Notes under the pieces: model-generated
Seen by the model: only the letters and a program-made list of their open reading frames with translations
Told to the model about the DNA's origin: nothing
The model's database searches: none
Shown here: piece by piece, positions 22,959 through 31,565 of the stretch
How positions within the stretch are numbered: the first letter of the stretch is position 1
How the letters are laid out: each line of letters opens with the position of its first letter
Program-made: the position numbers and the translations under genes
Assembly: GCA_946615865.1 (NCBI GenBank)
Contig: CAMOIJ010000016.1
Span: 1-52,963 of the forward strand
Length of the DNA: 52,963 nucleotides
Source of the DNA: an uncultured Lachnospiraceae bacterium
GTDB lineage: Bacteria > Bacillota > Clostridia > Lachnospirales > Lachnospiraceae
Reading direction: 5' to 3'

Positions 22959-23003
22959 TTATTCGTCAAAATACTGTTTCCGCCTGCGTCATCCTGTAAG
23001 GGA

Positions 23004-23852
23004 TCACTGAGCAAGGACTGCCGTGATATGCGGGTTAGGTCCGTTGTACCAGTACAGGAAGCCTTCCAGATCGATCACATCGCCGATATGGAAATCCTTG
23101 ACAGCCTTGTAAATTTCGGTGTCGGGTCCGCAGAGATAGGACTCAACAGTGAAAGTATAAGTCTGGCCGTTGACAGAGACGTTGAAGTAGAGGTCGTCTC
23201 CTTCAGTTCCGGAGCCGTTATAATTGTAAATAAACGCGACATCATTATTGTCTTTGTCCTTGATCGGCTCAACTTTCATGCCTTTGAAGAGAACTTTCTT
23301 GTTCATCTTGGCCGCAAGGTCATCTGTGCCCAGAAGAGCTGTGACATCCTCTGCTTCCGCGATATAATCGCCGTCAACAAACATCCACGTCTCAATGTCG
23401 ATGACTTCGATCTCGCCGGACCACTCAGACTTGTAGCCCTTGACCTTGATCGTTTTGCCGATCTCCATCAGCTCATATTCCTTTTCCGTGCAGGGGAGCT
23501 CATAAATGAAATATGCGCCGCCGTTCTGATCCTGCAGATAAATAGATGCCTTTCCCTGATCATCCTTCACAAAGTAGTTCTGTTTGCCCTGAATCGAGCC
23601 CTGAACAACAACCTCTGTATCAGTTGCTGCTGCCATATAGTCCTCAAAGCTCATAGCATCCTCAGGAATATTAGGCTCAGTCTGCTCGGGCTCTTCCACT
23701 GTGCTCTCTACCGTTTCCTGTGTTTCTTCGGCAGGTTTCGCCTCTTCTGTCTTTGATTCCTGAGCGGGGGTAGAATTGCTGCTGCCGCCGCCGCATGCTA
23801 CTGCTGCCAGCATCATCGCACCGGTCAGCATGATGACAATTGCTTTTTTCAT
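23004..23852 (-). CDS. Lipoprotein, possible OB-fold domains
   Basis: A 282-residue protein with signal and lipobox VACGG, an acidic Glu/Thr/Pro-rich linker of about 45 residues, then a domain beginning EVVVQGSIQGKQNYFVKDDQ and continuing GKTIKVKGYKSEWSGEIEVID. The pattern 'function as extended beta-strands around VQGxI...VKGY' recalls OB-fold domains found in clostridial lipoproteins with calcium- or ligand-binding roles; no catalytic motif is seen. A second, similar but diverged stretch near the end (YKAVKDFHIGDVIDLEGFLY) hints at an internal duplication. The start at 23852 follows GGAGG by 5 bases. It is a single-gene unit. Confidence 0.72.
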   Translation of the reverse strand: MKKAIVIMLTGAMMLAAVACGGGSSNSTPAQESKTEEAKPAEETQETVESTVEEPEQTEPNIPEDAMSFEDYMAAATDTEVVVQGSIQGKQNYFVKDDQGKASIYLQDQNGGAYFIYELPCTEKEYELMEIGKTIKVKGYKSEWSGEIEVIDIETWMFVDGDYIAEAEDVTALLGTDDLAAKMNKKVLFKGMKVEPIKDKDNNDVAFIYNYNGSGTEGDDLYFNVSVNGQTYTFTVESYLCGPDTEIYKAVKDFHIGDVIDLEGFLYWYNGPNPHITAVLAQ

Positions 23853-23911
23853 AACTTCCTCCATGTTTAAGTAAAGTCTGTCTCAGCTGCTATACCTCTC
23901 GGAGAGCGGCT

Positions 23912-23970
23912 AGTGACACAAGTGTTACTTCGGTCTCCGGGGAACAGCCTCAGAAACCACTTCTATTATA
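23912..23970 (-). promoter_or_regulatory. Promoter and leader hairpin of the OB-like lipoprotein gene
   Basis: A perfect TATAAT on the minus strand (23965-23970) without a good -35 box. About 30 bases downstream, AGTGACAC/GTGTTACT (23912-23929) forms a near-perfect inverted repeat that could be a hairpin or operator. Confidence 0.4.
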
Positions 23971-24025
23971 GCGAAGAATCGCCAAAATAGCACATCAAAT
24001 TGGTGACGCTCAATCCTGTTTCACA

Positions 24026-24051
24026 GTAAGCGCCGATCGGCGCCCGCTTAC
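24026..24051 (-). other. Palindromic hairpin after the ABC operon
   Basis: GCGCCGATCGGCGC (24030-24043) is a perfect palindrome flanked by GTAAGCG and CGCTTAC (24026-24032, 24044-24050). It follows the stop of the last ABC operon gene by seven bases. It lacks a U-run and may be a weak terminator or 3'-end stabiliser. Confidence 0.55.
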
Positions 24052-24057
24052 CCTTCC

Positions 24058-25656
24058 TCACTTCTTAGCGCTCTTCAGCTTCATCGTCACATAATAGATT
24101 CCGATCAGGATCCACGTGACGACCAGAGCGGCGATCAGCGCCTTTGAGGCGGTCGGCAGAGGGCCCATGTTTTCCTTCGAACCGCTCCCCATACCCGTAG
24201 TCTGATCGAGTCGGTACAGAGCCGTTACGTCGTCAAACAGCGCGTCCAGATAGGCGTCGTCCACATTTTTCTTTCTGCGGACGGATTTGGTCACATCCTC
24301 GATCAGCTGTCCCGCGGCGTCGCGCAGCGATGTGGAGCCGTTGAATACAGGAGTGACAAAGGTGTGCTGCACATTGTCGATCAGAAGCTTGGACGCCTTG
24401 ATCTTGACGTCATAGTGGAGATCGTTGTCTTCCCCCATCCTTGACACATAGTCCTGATACGCCTCTGCCTCCATTGCTTTAGTTGTGACCGGCACATATC
24501 CTTCCGTCTGGGCGTAGGCGATCTGCACATCGTTGCTGATGAGGTACTGGGCAAAGAGCCAGGAAGCCAGAACGACCTGAGGATCTTCTTTGTTGAAGAT
24601 ACAAACAGAAGGTCCCTGGGAGATCATCCTGGGGTTCTCCGGATCATACTGAGGGAACATCTTAACTTCCGTCTCAAACTCCACGAATTTGTCCTTACTG
24701 ATGTCTGAGAGGGGCGCATGGCTTCCCATCCAGGTCGCGCCTGCTGTAGAATCGATCGCAAATATACACTGCCCGGCATCAAGGAAGTTGGCCGGATAAC
24801 TCGATATTTTGAATGTGGAAAAAGCGCCCGTCTTCGCGTGCTCCGCCACAGTCTTTAAGATCTCTCTGGTCGTATCGTTGAAAAGCAGCACTTCTCCCTC
24901 ATCCGTGGAATAGCCGGCATCTCTCTCCTTGAGCATCTGGATCATCATATTGTCGGTGGACTTGTCGATGAAGGGGATCATGACTTTCTGCCCGTTAACC
25001 GCAAAATTGCCGTCCGCGTCTTTGGCCATGGCAGCCTCGGATACTTCCCAGACAAAGTCCCAGGTCAGTACATCAGGCAGTTCGTAGCCGAGCTTCTCCA
25101 CAAATGTCTTGTTTACATAGCAGGCCTCGGTGGAACGCATGTAAGGCAGAGCATAAGTCGTTCCTCCGATCGAGCATTCCGATAGAAACTGCGGCACGAC
25201 TTCATCCTTAGAGGGACCGTCGAATTTAAGCTCGCTTCCCGCAAGCCCGTACTTGGCGTCTGAGATCAGTGAGTCGAGAGGTACCACGACATTGTCGCCC
25301 GTCATGTACGTCGCAATGTGGTCCGGATAGGTAATGCAGACATTAGGAGTCGTATTGGTGGAAATGTTCGTGATGACATCGTTGTATATTTTGCCGTAAT
25401 CCGTGTAAAGGCGCATGTTGACGTCGATATTGGGATAGAGCGCCTCAAAGTCCGAGATCGCTTTCTCATAGATCTTGGTCTGCGTCTTGTTAGTGTCGTT
25501 TTTGGCCCAGAAGCTCAGTTCAATCTTCTGACTCTCGTCGAGCTGCTCCGGCACCGCGAACTCAGCTCTCCCCTTTGAACCGTGGCATCCGGTCAGAAGG
25601 GTTCCGGCAAGGATGCAGACGGCAGCGAATACTGCAGTTTTTCTGAATGGTCTCAT
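24058..25656 (-). CDS. ABC transporter sugar-type binding lipoprotein with C-terminal membrane anchor
   Basis: A 532-residue extracellular solute-binding protein of family 1. It has a signal and lipobox LTGCH, then a binding fold with LSFWAKNDTNKTQTKIYEKA near the start and PYMRSTEACYVNKTFVEKLG (about 170-190). Unusually it ends with a second hydrophobic segment, ALIAALVVTWILIGIYYVT, and a basic tail KLKSAKK, so both ends could hold it to the membrane. It is about 100 residues longer than the usual family members. It overlaps the upstream permease by ATGA and is the last gene of the operon. The substrate is probably a carbohydrate, judged from the family. Confidence 0.85.
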   Translation of the reverse strand: MRPFRKTAVFAAVCILAGTLLTGCHGSKGRAEFAVPEQLDESQKIELSFWAKNDTNKTQTKIYEKAISDFEALYPNIDVNMRLYTDYGKIYNDVITNISTNTTPNVCITYPDHIATYMTGDNVVVPLDSLISDAKYGLAGSELKFDGPSKDEVVPQFLSECSIGGTTYALPYMRSTEACYVNKTFVEKLGYELPDVLTWDFVWEVSEAAMAKDADGNFAVNGQKVMIPFIDKSTDNMMIQMLKERDAGYSTDEGEVLLFNDTTREILKTVAEHAKTGAFSTFKISSYPANFLDAGQCIFAIDSTAGATWMGSHAPLSDISKDKFVEFETEVKMFPQYDPENPRMISQGPSVCIFNKEDPQVVLASWLFAQYLISNDVQIAYAQTEGYVPVTTKAMEAEAYQDYVSRMGEDNDLHYDVKIKASKLLIDNVQHTFVTPVFNGSTSLRDAAGQLIEDVTKSVRRKKNVDDAYLDALFDDVTALYRLDQTTGMGSGSKENMGPLPTASKALIAALVVTWILIGIYYVTMKLKSAKK

Positions 25657-26528
25657 CCCTTGGTACCTCCTCTCGAAACGCCTGCCATGATCTTCTTGTG
25701 GAAGATCAGAAACAGCACGATAAGCGGCACGGAGATGACCACGACGGCGGCCATCATGGCCGGGATGTTCTCGCGGCCAAAGCCGTTCTCACGGATCTCC
25801 TGGATACCGTTTGAGACCAGGAAGTAGGCCTGGTCGTCCGTGATCAGACGGGGCCATACGTAGGAATTCCAGCACTCGATGACCTTCAGGATCGCGATAG
25901 TCACCATGGTGGGCTGGCAGATCGGGATCATAACTTTCCACAGATACTTGAAGTCTGATGTCCCGTCCACCTTGGCCGCCTTGTAGAGTTCTTCCGGGAT
26001 CTGCTCGAAGTTCTCCTTGAGCAGGTAAATATAGAACACCGAAGTGACCGAAGGAAGGATAAGGCCGATGTAACTGTTGCGCATTCCCGCGTTGGTGATC
26101 GTGACGAAGTTGGTGATGATTACCAGTTCGTTGGGGATCATCATCAGGGACAGGAACAGTGTGAACAGGATGTCCTTGCCCGGGAACTTGAGCCTTGCGA
26201 AGGCAAAGGCAGCCAGCACGGTGACCACCATCATAAGTAATGTAGTAACCACCGTAAAGATCAGCGTGTTCAGGAAGTATCTCGTGAGAGGCACCGCTGT
26301 AAACGCGTCAAAATAGTTCTGCATGGTCGGGGACAGCGTGTAGAGCTGAGGTACATACTCCGAGTTGTAGGCACTGTAGCTCTTCACTGAAGTCAGGATC
26401 ATCCAGTAGAAAGGGAACAGCACGATCACGGCCCAGAAGGTCAGGAGCACGTAGGTAATGATCTTGCGTATTCTTTCGTTTCTCTGTGACTTTTTCTCTA
26501 TCGCGGAGAAATCTGTATTTGTATTCAT
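25653..26528 (-). CDS. Carbohydrate ABC transporter permease, MalG-like
   Basis: A 291-residue inner membrane protein with six helices and the EAA loop (EELYKAAKVDGTSDFKYLWK, about 182-201) that contacts the ATPase. This is the MalG/LacG type. It pairs with the permease encoded 12 bases upstream. AAGGAGG precedes the ATG, and its stop overlaps the start of the binding protein gene. Confidence 0.9.
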   Translation of the reverse strand: MNTNTDFSAIEKKSQRNERIRKIITYVLLTFWAVIVLFPFYWMILTSVKSYSAYNSEYVPQLYTLSPTMQNYFDAFTAVPLTRYFLNTLIFTVVTTLLMMVVTVLAAFAFARLKFPGKDILFTLFLSLMMIPNELVIITNFVTITNAGMRNSYIGLILPSVTSVFYIYLLKENFEQIPEELYKAAKVDGTSDFKYLWKVMIPICQPTMVTIAILKVIECWNSYVWPRLITDDQAYFLVSNGIQEIRENGFGRENIPAMMAAVVVISVPLIVLFLIFHKKIMAGVSRGGTKG

Positions 26529-26540
26529 TCTGATCCCTCC

Positions 26541-27434
26541 TTACGCGTAGTGAGTGTTCTTATTGCTGATAAGCAGGTTGATGCAGGTGATGGTCAGCAC
26601 GATCGCGAACAGGATCAGAGCTGCCGCCGCCGCGAAGGACGGGTATCCGCCGCTGTCGCCGTAGAGCATGTCATAGACATAACCTACGATCGTGTTCATA
26701 CCCGCCGCGTTCAGATTAGTTCCGAAAATAGCGACCACGTCGCTGTAAGCCTTGAACGCGCCGATAAAACCTGTGATCACGAGATAAAAGATCATGGGCG
26801 ATATCATGGGAAGCGTGATCCTGGTAAAGATCCTCAGTTTTGAGGTGCCGTCTACTCTCGCCGCCTTGTAATAGTCGGGATTGACACTCGCCAGCGCGCT
26901 GGTGAGTATCAATATTTTGAACGGAAGGACCACCCACACAGTGTAAAAGCACATGACGAACATCTTGGCCCAATACGGACCGTCGATGAAGTCAACCGTC
27001 GTGCCTCCGGCAGTAGTGATCAGAAGGTTCACGAAGCCGTCCGAGTACGGAGTCTTCTTGAACAGGATCATGAATACCAGGCCGACTGCCAGCGTATTGG
27101 TGACGTAAGGCAGGAAGAATACTGTCTGGTAGAAGTCCCGCAGTTTCGTGATCGAGTTGATTCCCACTGAGATCAGGAGCGCTATTCCTGTGGATAGAGG
27201 AACCGTGATAATGACCAGTATGAAAGTGTTCTTGAGTGCCTGCAGGAAATAAGTGTCCCGCAGCACATAGGCGAAGTTGTAATCGCCTATGCCGAAATAT
27301 GTCTGGGAAGCGAAGTTGTATCCCTCTTCCACGGAGTAGATGATGACGTCAAACAGAGGATAGATCATGAAGACGCCGAGAAAGATCATCGCCGGGAGCA
27401 GATACAGCCAGGCTTTGGAATTATTCTTATCCAT
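26541..27434 (-). CDS. Carbohydrate ABC transporter permease, MalF-like
   Basis: A 297-residue membrane protein with six helices and an EAA-like loop (NPDYYKAARVDGTSKLRIFT, about 189-208). This is the MalF/LacF/UgpA type and the partner of the MalG-like permease. It lies 14 bases after the ATPase gene with AAGGAGG before its ATG. Confidence 0.9.
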   Translation of the reverse strand: MDKNNSKAWLYLLPAMIFLGVFMIYPLFDVIIYSVEEGYNFASQTYFGIGDYNFAYVLRDTYFLQALKNTFILVIITVPLSTGIALLISVGINSITKLRDFYQTVFFLPYVTNTLAVGLVFMILFKKTPYSDGFVNLLITTAGGTTVDFIDGPYWAKMFVMCFYTVWVVLPFKILILTSALASVNPDYYKAARVDGTSKLRIFTRITLPMISPMIFYLVITGFIGAFKAYSDVVAIFGTNLNAAGMNTIVGYVYDMLYGDSGGYPSFAAAAALILFAIVLTITCINLLISNKNTHYA

Positions 27435-27448
27435 GGCAGCCTCCTTAC

Positions 27449-28609
27449 TCAGCGAAGAGGGGTGAAGCGGCAGCGTACGCGGGCTCCGGTCTCATGATCA
27501 AACAGATAGATCCTGCTCGGCTTTATCCTGAAGTTCACGGTCTCCCCGCTCACCTCTGCGAGCTCCTCCGTGTTGACGATCGTGCGGATCGAACCGTTTG
27601 CCGCATGGGCGTTCGTTGCTACAATGCTGGTATCCCGGCCCATGACTTCTACAGCTGTAAGGCCGCATTGCAGCTCTCCGTCCTTCTCGGGATCAAACCC
27701 TTCCGGCCGGATGCCGATCGTGACGGGTCCGTCTTTCAAAGCCGCTCCGGGAGCGGCGTCAGGCGCGCCTTCTTTCCAGCTGCTGTCAGGCTCTGCCTTG
27801 ATGATCGCGTCTCCTCCTATATACACAATTCCGTTCTTCACTTCGCCCTCAAAGACATTGATCGGAGGCGTTCCGAGGAACTTGGCTACAAAGATATTGA
27901 TGGGATCTTCGTAAACGAGCTGGGGCTTCGCGATCTGCTGTACAACGCCCGCCTCCATGACTACGATCAGGTCGGAGATACTCATTGCCTCCTCCTGGTC
28001 ATGGGTGACGAAAACAGTAGTGACGCCGGTCTCCCTCTGGATCCTTCTGATCTCCTCTCTCGTCTGCAGCCTCAGACGGGCGTCGAGGTTGGAAAGAGGC
28101 TCATCGAGAAGAAGGACTCTCGGGACCTTGACCAGGGCTCTCGCTATAGCGACTCGCTGCTGCTGTCCGCCGGAGAGCTCGCTGGGCTTTCTCTCAAGGA
28201 GCTGGTCGATCTGTACCATTCTCGCCGCTTCCTCGGCCCTTGCGCGCATGGCCTCCTTCGTCATCTTATCTTTCCCCTTGAGATTCTCCATGGGGAACAT
28301 GATATTTTGAAGAACTGTCAGATGCGGATAGAGGGCGTAACTCTGGAACACCATGCCCACGCCCCTGTTCTCCGGAGGCAGATCCGTGACATCGTCGTCT
28401 CCGAAAAAGATCTTGCCGGAAGTGGGTTTCTCCAGTCCGCAGATCATGTTGAGCGTCGTGCTCTTTCCGCAGCCGGAAGGGCCCAGAAGACCGATCAGCT
28501 GGCCGTCGGGAATCTCAAAATTGAAATTGTTGACGGCGATCACGTCTTCCTTGATCTTCTTGTTGCGGTTGGGATACCGCTTGGTCAGGTTTTGCAAAAC
28601 GATTTTCAT
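27449..28609 (-). CDS. Sugar ABC transporter ATPase, UgpC/MsmX type
   Basis: A 386-residue ATPase with Walker A GPSGCGKST (43-51), Q-loop VFQSYALYP, signature LSGGQQQRVAIARAL, Walker B VLLLDEPLSNLD and H-loop FVTHDQEEA. After about residue 240 comes the TOBE/MOP domain typical of MalK, UgpC and MsmX. It energises the two permeases that follow. It is 15 bases downstream of the FRG gene in the same direction, so the transporter is expressed together with the FRG and GTPase proteins. Confidence 0.92.
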   Translation of the reverse strand: MKIVLQNLTKRYPNRNKKIKEDVIAVNNFNFEIPDGQLIGLLGPSGCGKSTTLNMICGLEKPTSGKIFFGDDDVTDLPPENRGVGMVFQSYALYPHLTVLQNIMFPMENLKGKDKMTKEAMRARAEEAARMVQIDQLLERKPSELSGGQQQRVAIARALVKVPRVLLLDEPLSNLDARLRLQTREEIRRIQRETGVTTVFVTHDQEEAMSISDLIVVMEAGVVQQIAKPQLVYEDPINIFVAKFLGTPPINVFEGEVKNGIVYIGGDAIIKAEPDSSWKEGAPDAAPGAALKDGPVTIGIRPEGFDPEKDGELQCGLTAVEVMGRDTSIVATNAHAANGSIRTIVNTEELAEVSGETVNFRIKPSRIYLFDHETGARVRCRFTPLR

Positions 28610-28624
28610 TTCCCTTGTTCCCCC

Positions 28625-29455
28625 TTACGCTTCATTCATTTCAGTCAACAGTTCCTTGCGCACATAATAGTGTCTGCCCAGCCACTCGGAAATTCCGTCG
28701 AGTCCGGGATAAACCACTCGTTCCGTAATATTCTGATGGTCCAGAAAATCCCTGATCTGCCAGCGCAGCTCCTTGGCGATGACATACCGGGCTGTATTCT
28801 GTGTGTTCTCATTGAGAAATCCAACAATATCGGTCATCTCGATCGGAACAACAGTAAGGAATGAGTATTGGCTGATGATCCGCTTGTCAATCGACGGCGG
28901 CTCGATCACAACCATACTCTCGTCCTTCATATCCCGGTCGTACTCCTCCGGCGACCCGCAGGCTTCGCTGAACATTTCTGCCGAAAACACGGTCGAACAG
29001 TATTTATTCATGATCTTTTGGTATTTGTCCGGAAGAAGCTCGTGCAGTTCATGCACGTCGATCCTCCACACGACGGAGTCGTGTTCCGTCATCCGGTCCA
29101 GATCCTGCTCCGCTATGGAAAAGTGCAGCGCCATCAGCGGTGAGAACGACCAGTCCAGAAGTCTTGTGGGAAGCCCGTGATGCTGTCCGAGGATCATCTG
29201 CTGCCAGACATTTCCCTCGATGATCGGCCTCTCCATGACCGCGTATTTGGTAAAATTCTGAAGCATCGGCATCTCAAGCTGCCTGCTCAGAGATTTACAG
29301 TTTCTCATAAGAGAGGTAGAGAGCGTAAAGCCCGAATCACACTCCCCTCTGTAAATAAACAGATCCCTGTAGCGTTTCAGTTCAGGTCTGTAGGTCTGCT
29401 CCGCGATCAGATCCTTCAGCTGTTCCATCGTCTCAATTCGAATATTCCTGATCAT
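28625..29455 (-). CDS. FRG domain-containing protein
   Basis: A 276-residue protein carrying the FRG domain, whose conserved core is visible as DLFIYRGECDSGFTLSTSLM (about 28-47) and HHGLPTRLLDWSFSPLMALH (about 93-112). The biochemical role of FRG domains is not established; they occur in accessory and conflict-related loci. No signal peptide or membrane helix is present. It sits between the GTPase gene (9-base gap) and the ABC ATPase gene (15-base gap), within a run of seven tightly packed genes. Confidence 0.8.
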   Translation of the reverse strand: MIRNIRIETMEQLKDLIAEQTYRPELKRYRDLFIYRGECDSGFTLSTSLMRNCKSLSRQLEMPMLQNFTKYAVMERPIIEGNVWQQMILGQHHGLPTRLLDWSFSPLMALHFSIAEQDLDRMTEHDSVVWRIDVHELHELLPDKYQKIMNKYCSTVFSAEMFSEACGSPEEYDRDMKDESMVVIEPPSIDKRIISQYSFLTVVPIEMTDIVGFLNENTQNTARYVIAKELRWQIRDFLDHQNITERVVYPGLDGISEWLGRHYYVRKELLTEMNEA

Positions 29456-29464
29456 CTTTCCGTC

Positions 29465-30715
29465 TCACTTTTTTGGAAATAATTCCGACAGAAGATCTCC
29501 CAGTTTCTTGGGATCGATCACGCCGTCGTGTTTGTCCGCGTAGCTCTTTACCGCCTTCATAATACCCGGCATGTAATTACTGAACAGGGAAAAAGCCTCT
29601 GCCTCCCAGTCCACCGCTTTGTATTCGACATTGCCCTTATAGACCCGCTCAAACATATTGATGCTGATCTCGCCCGCGGCAAATGTGACGATCCCGGCAG
29701 TGACCGCGTTCAGGACCGATCCCGCCGCGTTGAGCCCGGGGATGAGCTTGAGCTGGTTCAAAAGCGTCCTGCCCGCAATTGTCGTCATTCCCACTTTCAG
29801 CACACTGTTTACGATCGAATTGATCTGGGAGTTCTCCCTGATCCCGTAAGTCTTCGCGATCGCTCCCATCATGGCTGTCTGCAGCGGCACGAGCACAGCC
29901 GCATCCGGCGTAGGGATTGGAATGGCGCCTACCGCGCAGGCCGCTGTCGTCGCGCCGACCACAATGGACTGTGCCATGCCGCGCTTGATGCCCACATCGA
30001 TGTCCTTGACCGCGTTGTTGGCCATCCTTATGCCCTTGGGTGCCAGTTCATTGGTCTTCTCTACCAGCTTATCCAGATTCCTGGGCGCGACGCTGAAGGT
30101 CTCATTGATCGGATAGAGCTTCGCAACGACGGGAATGATCCCCTCTATGACCAGAGGATTCTTTGTATGCTTGCTGTTATATTTGTGGATAGCGTCCTTG
30201 GCCATCCGCACATTCTCTTCCTCTTCGATCTCGGAATACGACTTGGTAAAGACCAGTATGATCGGAACTCCTTTCCAGTCGTCCGAGACTGATTTGATAT
30301 AGCTCAGGACTGACTGGTCGATCCTCTTGACAGTCCCGTCAATGCAGAACCAGATCATATGGATCAGTTTCTCCACATTTTTCTGCCTGACGCCTTCTTT
30401 CCCGAATTTCGCGATGTCGTTCCTTGTCTTATGCTGATGGAAAAAATCGAACTCATAACCTGCGGTGTCGATCATCCTGAAAGGCAATGAGTCGCTCTGA
30501 TAGACGGCAATTGCATTTGTTACAGGATCTCCGATCCCGGTCTCTGCCTTTTCTTCCCCGAGCATTGCGTTGATCAGTGTGCTCTTTCCGCATCCGGAAG
30601 TACCAAGGAGCATTACATTGATCCTGCCGTCGTTCATGTCAATGATCTCTTCATACCCTGACTTATCTCTGTTTTGCCCCAGACTTATCTCTTTCTTATC
30701 TCCAAAAGGAAACAT
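29465..30715 (-). CDS. Era-like GTPase with DUF697-type membrane-associated domain
   Basis: A 416-residue protein. The GTPase domain shows G1 GTSGCGKST (38-46), a threonine in DPVTNA as G2, G3 DTAG (83-86), and at G4 VFTKSYSE in place of NKxD. The second half (about 235-345) is rich in Gly/Ala, with a VVGATTAACAVGAIPIPTPDA stretch characteristic of DUF697 (YcjF-like) GTPases, which are often membrane-linked. A helical tail follows. The TK-based G4 may still bind guanine, as in related families. AGGAG precedes the ATG, which lies one base after the hydrolase stop. Confidence 0.8.
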   Translation of the reverse strand: MFPFGDKKEISLGQNRDKSGYEEIIDMNDGRINVMLLGTSGCGKSTLINAMLGEEKAETGIGDPVTNAIAVYQSDSLPFRMIDTAGYEFDFFHQHKTRNDIAKFGKEGVRQKNVEKLIHMIWFCIDGTVKRIDQSVLSYIKSVSDDWKGVPIILVFTKSYSEIEEEENVRMAKDAIHKYNSKHTKNPLVIEGIIPVVAKLYPINETFSVAPRNLDKLVEKTNELAPKGIRMANNAVKDIDVGIKRGMAQSIVVGATTAACAVGAIPIPTPDAAVLVPLQTAMMGAIAKTYGIRENSQINSIVNSVLKVGMTTIAGRTLLNQLKLIPGLNAAGSVLNAVTAGIVTFAAGEISINMFERVYKGNVEYKAVDWEAEAFSLFSNYMPGIMKAVKSYADKHDGVIDPKKLGDLLSELFPKK

Positions 30716-30716
30716 A

Positions 30717-31379
30717 TCACTCTCCTCGCACCAGTTCCTTCAGCAAAATATCGGCGATCTTCGTGCTGTGCACAATATAACTTCCGTGTTTCTCCCCTTT
30801 CAGGATCATCAGCCGAGCATTCGGGATCGACTCCGCGATCAGCCTTGTCTCCGCCTCTCTGATCAGGTCCCTGCTGCCCGCGGTCACCAACGTCTTCACT
30901 GTGATCCGGGACAGCTCCGCCGGCGCGATGTCCGGCTCATTCTTCATCAGTTCGATCAGAGGATCATATCTCACGAGCGAACTCACTTTCAAAAAGAGCC
31001 TGAATGGCAGCGTCGTGCCCTCCGTGGTGATGTTCGCTCCGCTCACCACAAGATTTGTGATCCTGCTGCAGTCCATAGCTGCCAGGAGCGCCACGATCCC
31101 GCCATCCGAGAAACCGTAAAATGCAACGTCGCTGAGGTCCAGTTCCGTCATAAACGCGATCATATCCTCAGCCATGTCCTTATAGTGCAGTTCCCTGCAA
31201 TGACTGCTCTGTCCGTGTCCTCGGGAATCGATGCAGTAGCAGGTAAAATGCTCCTTGAGAACCCCGACTGCCTCATCAAAGATCGTGTGATCCTCTCCGT
31301 TTCCATGCACCATGATCAGCGGTCTTCCCTGACCCGTTTTCGTATAATAAAGCTGAATGCCGTTAACGCCTATAACCAT
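30717..31379 (-). CDS. Alpha/beta hydrolase
   Basis: A protein of about 220 residues with an oxyanion motif MVHGNGED, a nucleophile elbow GFSDGG (about 84-89), a candidate acid in TAGSRDLIR and a histidine in KGEKHGSYIVH. The esterase or aminoacrylate/lactone hydrolase type cannot be separated by eye. The ATG at 31379 is preferred: AGAGG is 8 bases upstream, and the earlier ATG at 31415 lies inside the promoter -10 box. It opens a seven-gene operon. Confidence 0.78.
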   Translation of the reverse strand: MVIGVNGIQLYYTKTGQGRPLIMVHGNGEDHTIFDEAVGVLKEHFTCYCIDSRGHGQSSHCRELHYKDMAEDMIAFMTELDLSDVAFYGFSDGGIVALLAAMDCSRITNLVVSGANITTEGTTLPFRLFLKVSSLVRYDPLIELMKNEPDIAPAELSRITVKTLVTAGSRDLIREAETRLIAESIPNARLMILKGEKHGSYIVHSTKIADILLKELVRGE

Positions 31380-31414
31380 TGTATTATCCTCTATGCTGTC
31401 GAAGCTACAAATCA

Positions 31415-31420
31415 ATTATA
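31415..31420 (-). promoter_or_regulatory. Promoter -10 box of the seven-gene operon
   Basis: A perfect TATAAT on the minus strand, start predicted near 31408, 29 bases before the hydrolase ATG. The -35 region (ACTGAT, 31438-31443) is poor, so an activator may be needed. Confidence 0.5.
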
Positions 31421-31454
31421 GCGCATTAATGCAGTGAATCAGTCTAAATTTTGC

Positions 31455-31508
31455 AAAAAAAGGGAGCATATCAGTGGGGCTGCAATCCCCTGATACGCTC
31501 CCTTTTAT
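31455..31508. terminator. Terminator of pgi
   Basis: AAAGGGAGC (31459-31467) pairs with GCTCCCTTT (31497-31505), with TATCAG/CTGATA and GGGG/CCCC inside, and a T7 run on the minus strand. Confidence 0.9.
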
Positions 31509-31565
31509 TATTTACTTATTGATTATCCCGCGCAGGTTCATTCCCTGTGCGCCAGACCTGTCGGA

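Noticed and set aside
27494-28864. 456-residue plus-strand frame opposite the ABC ATPase and FRG genes
   Set aside because: It spans two real genes on the other strand, without ribosome site or domain.
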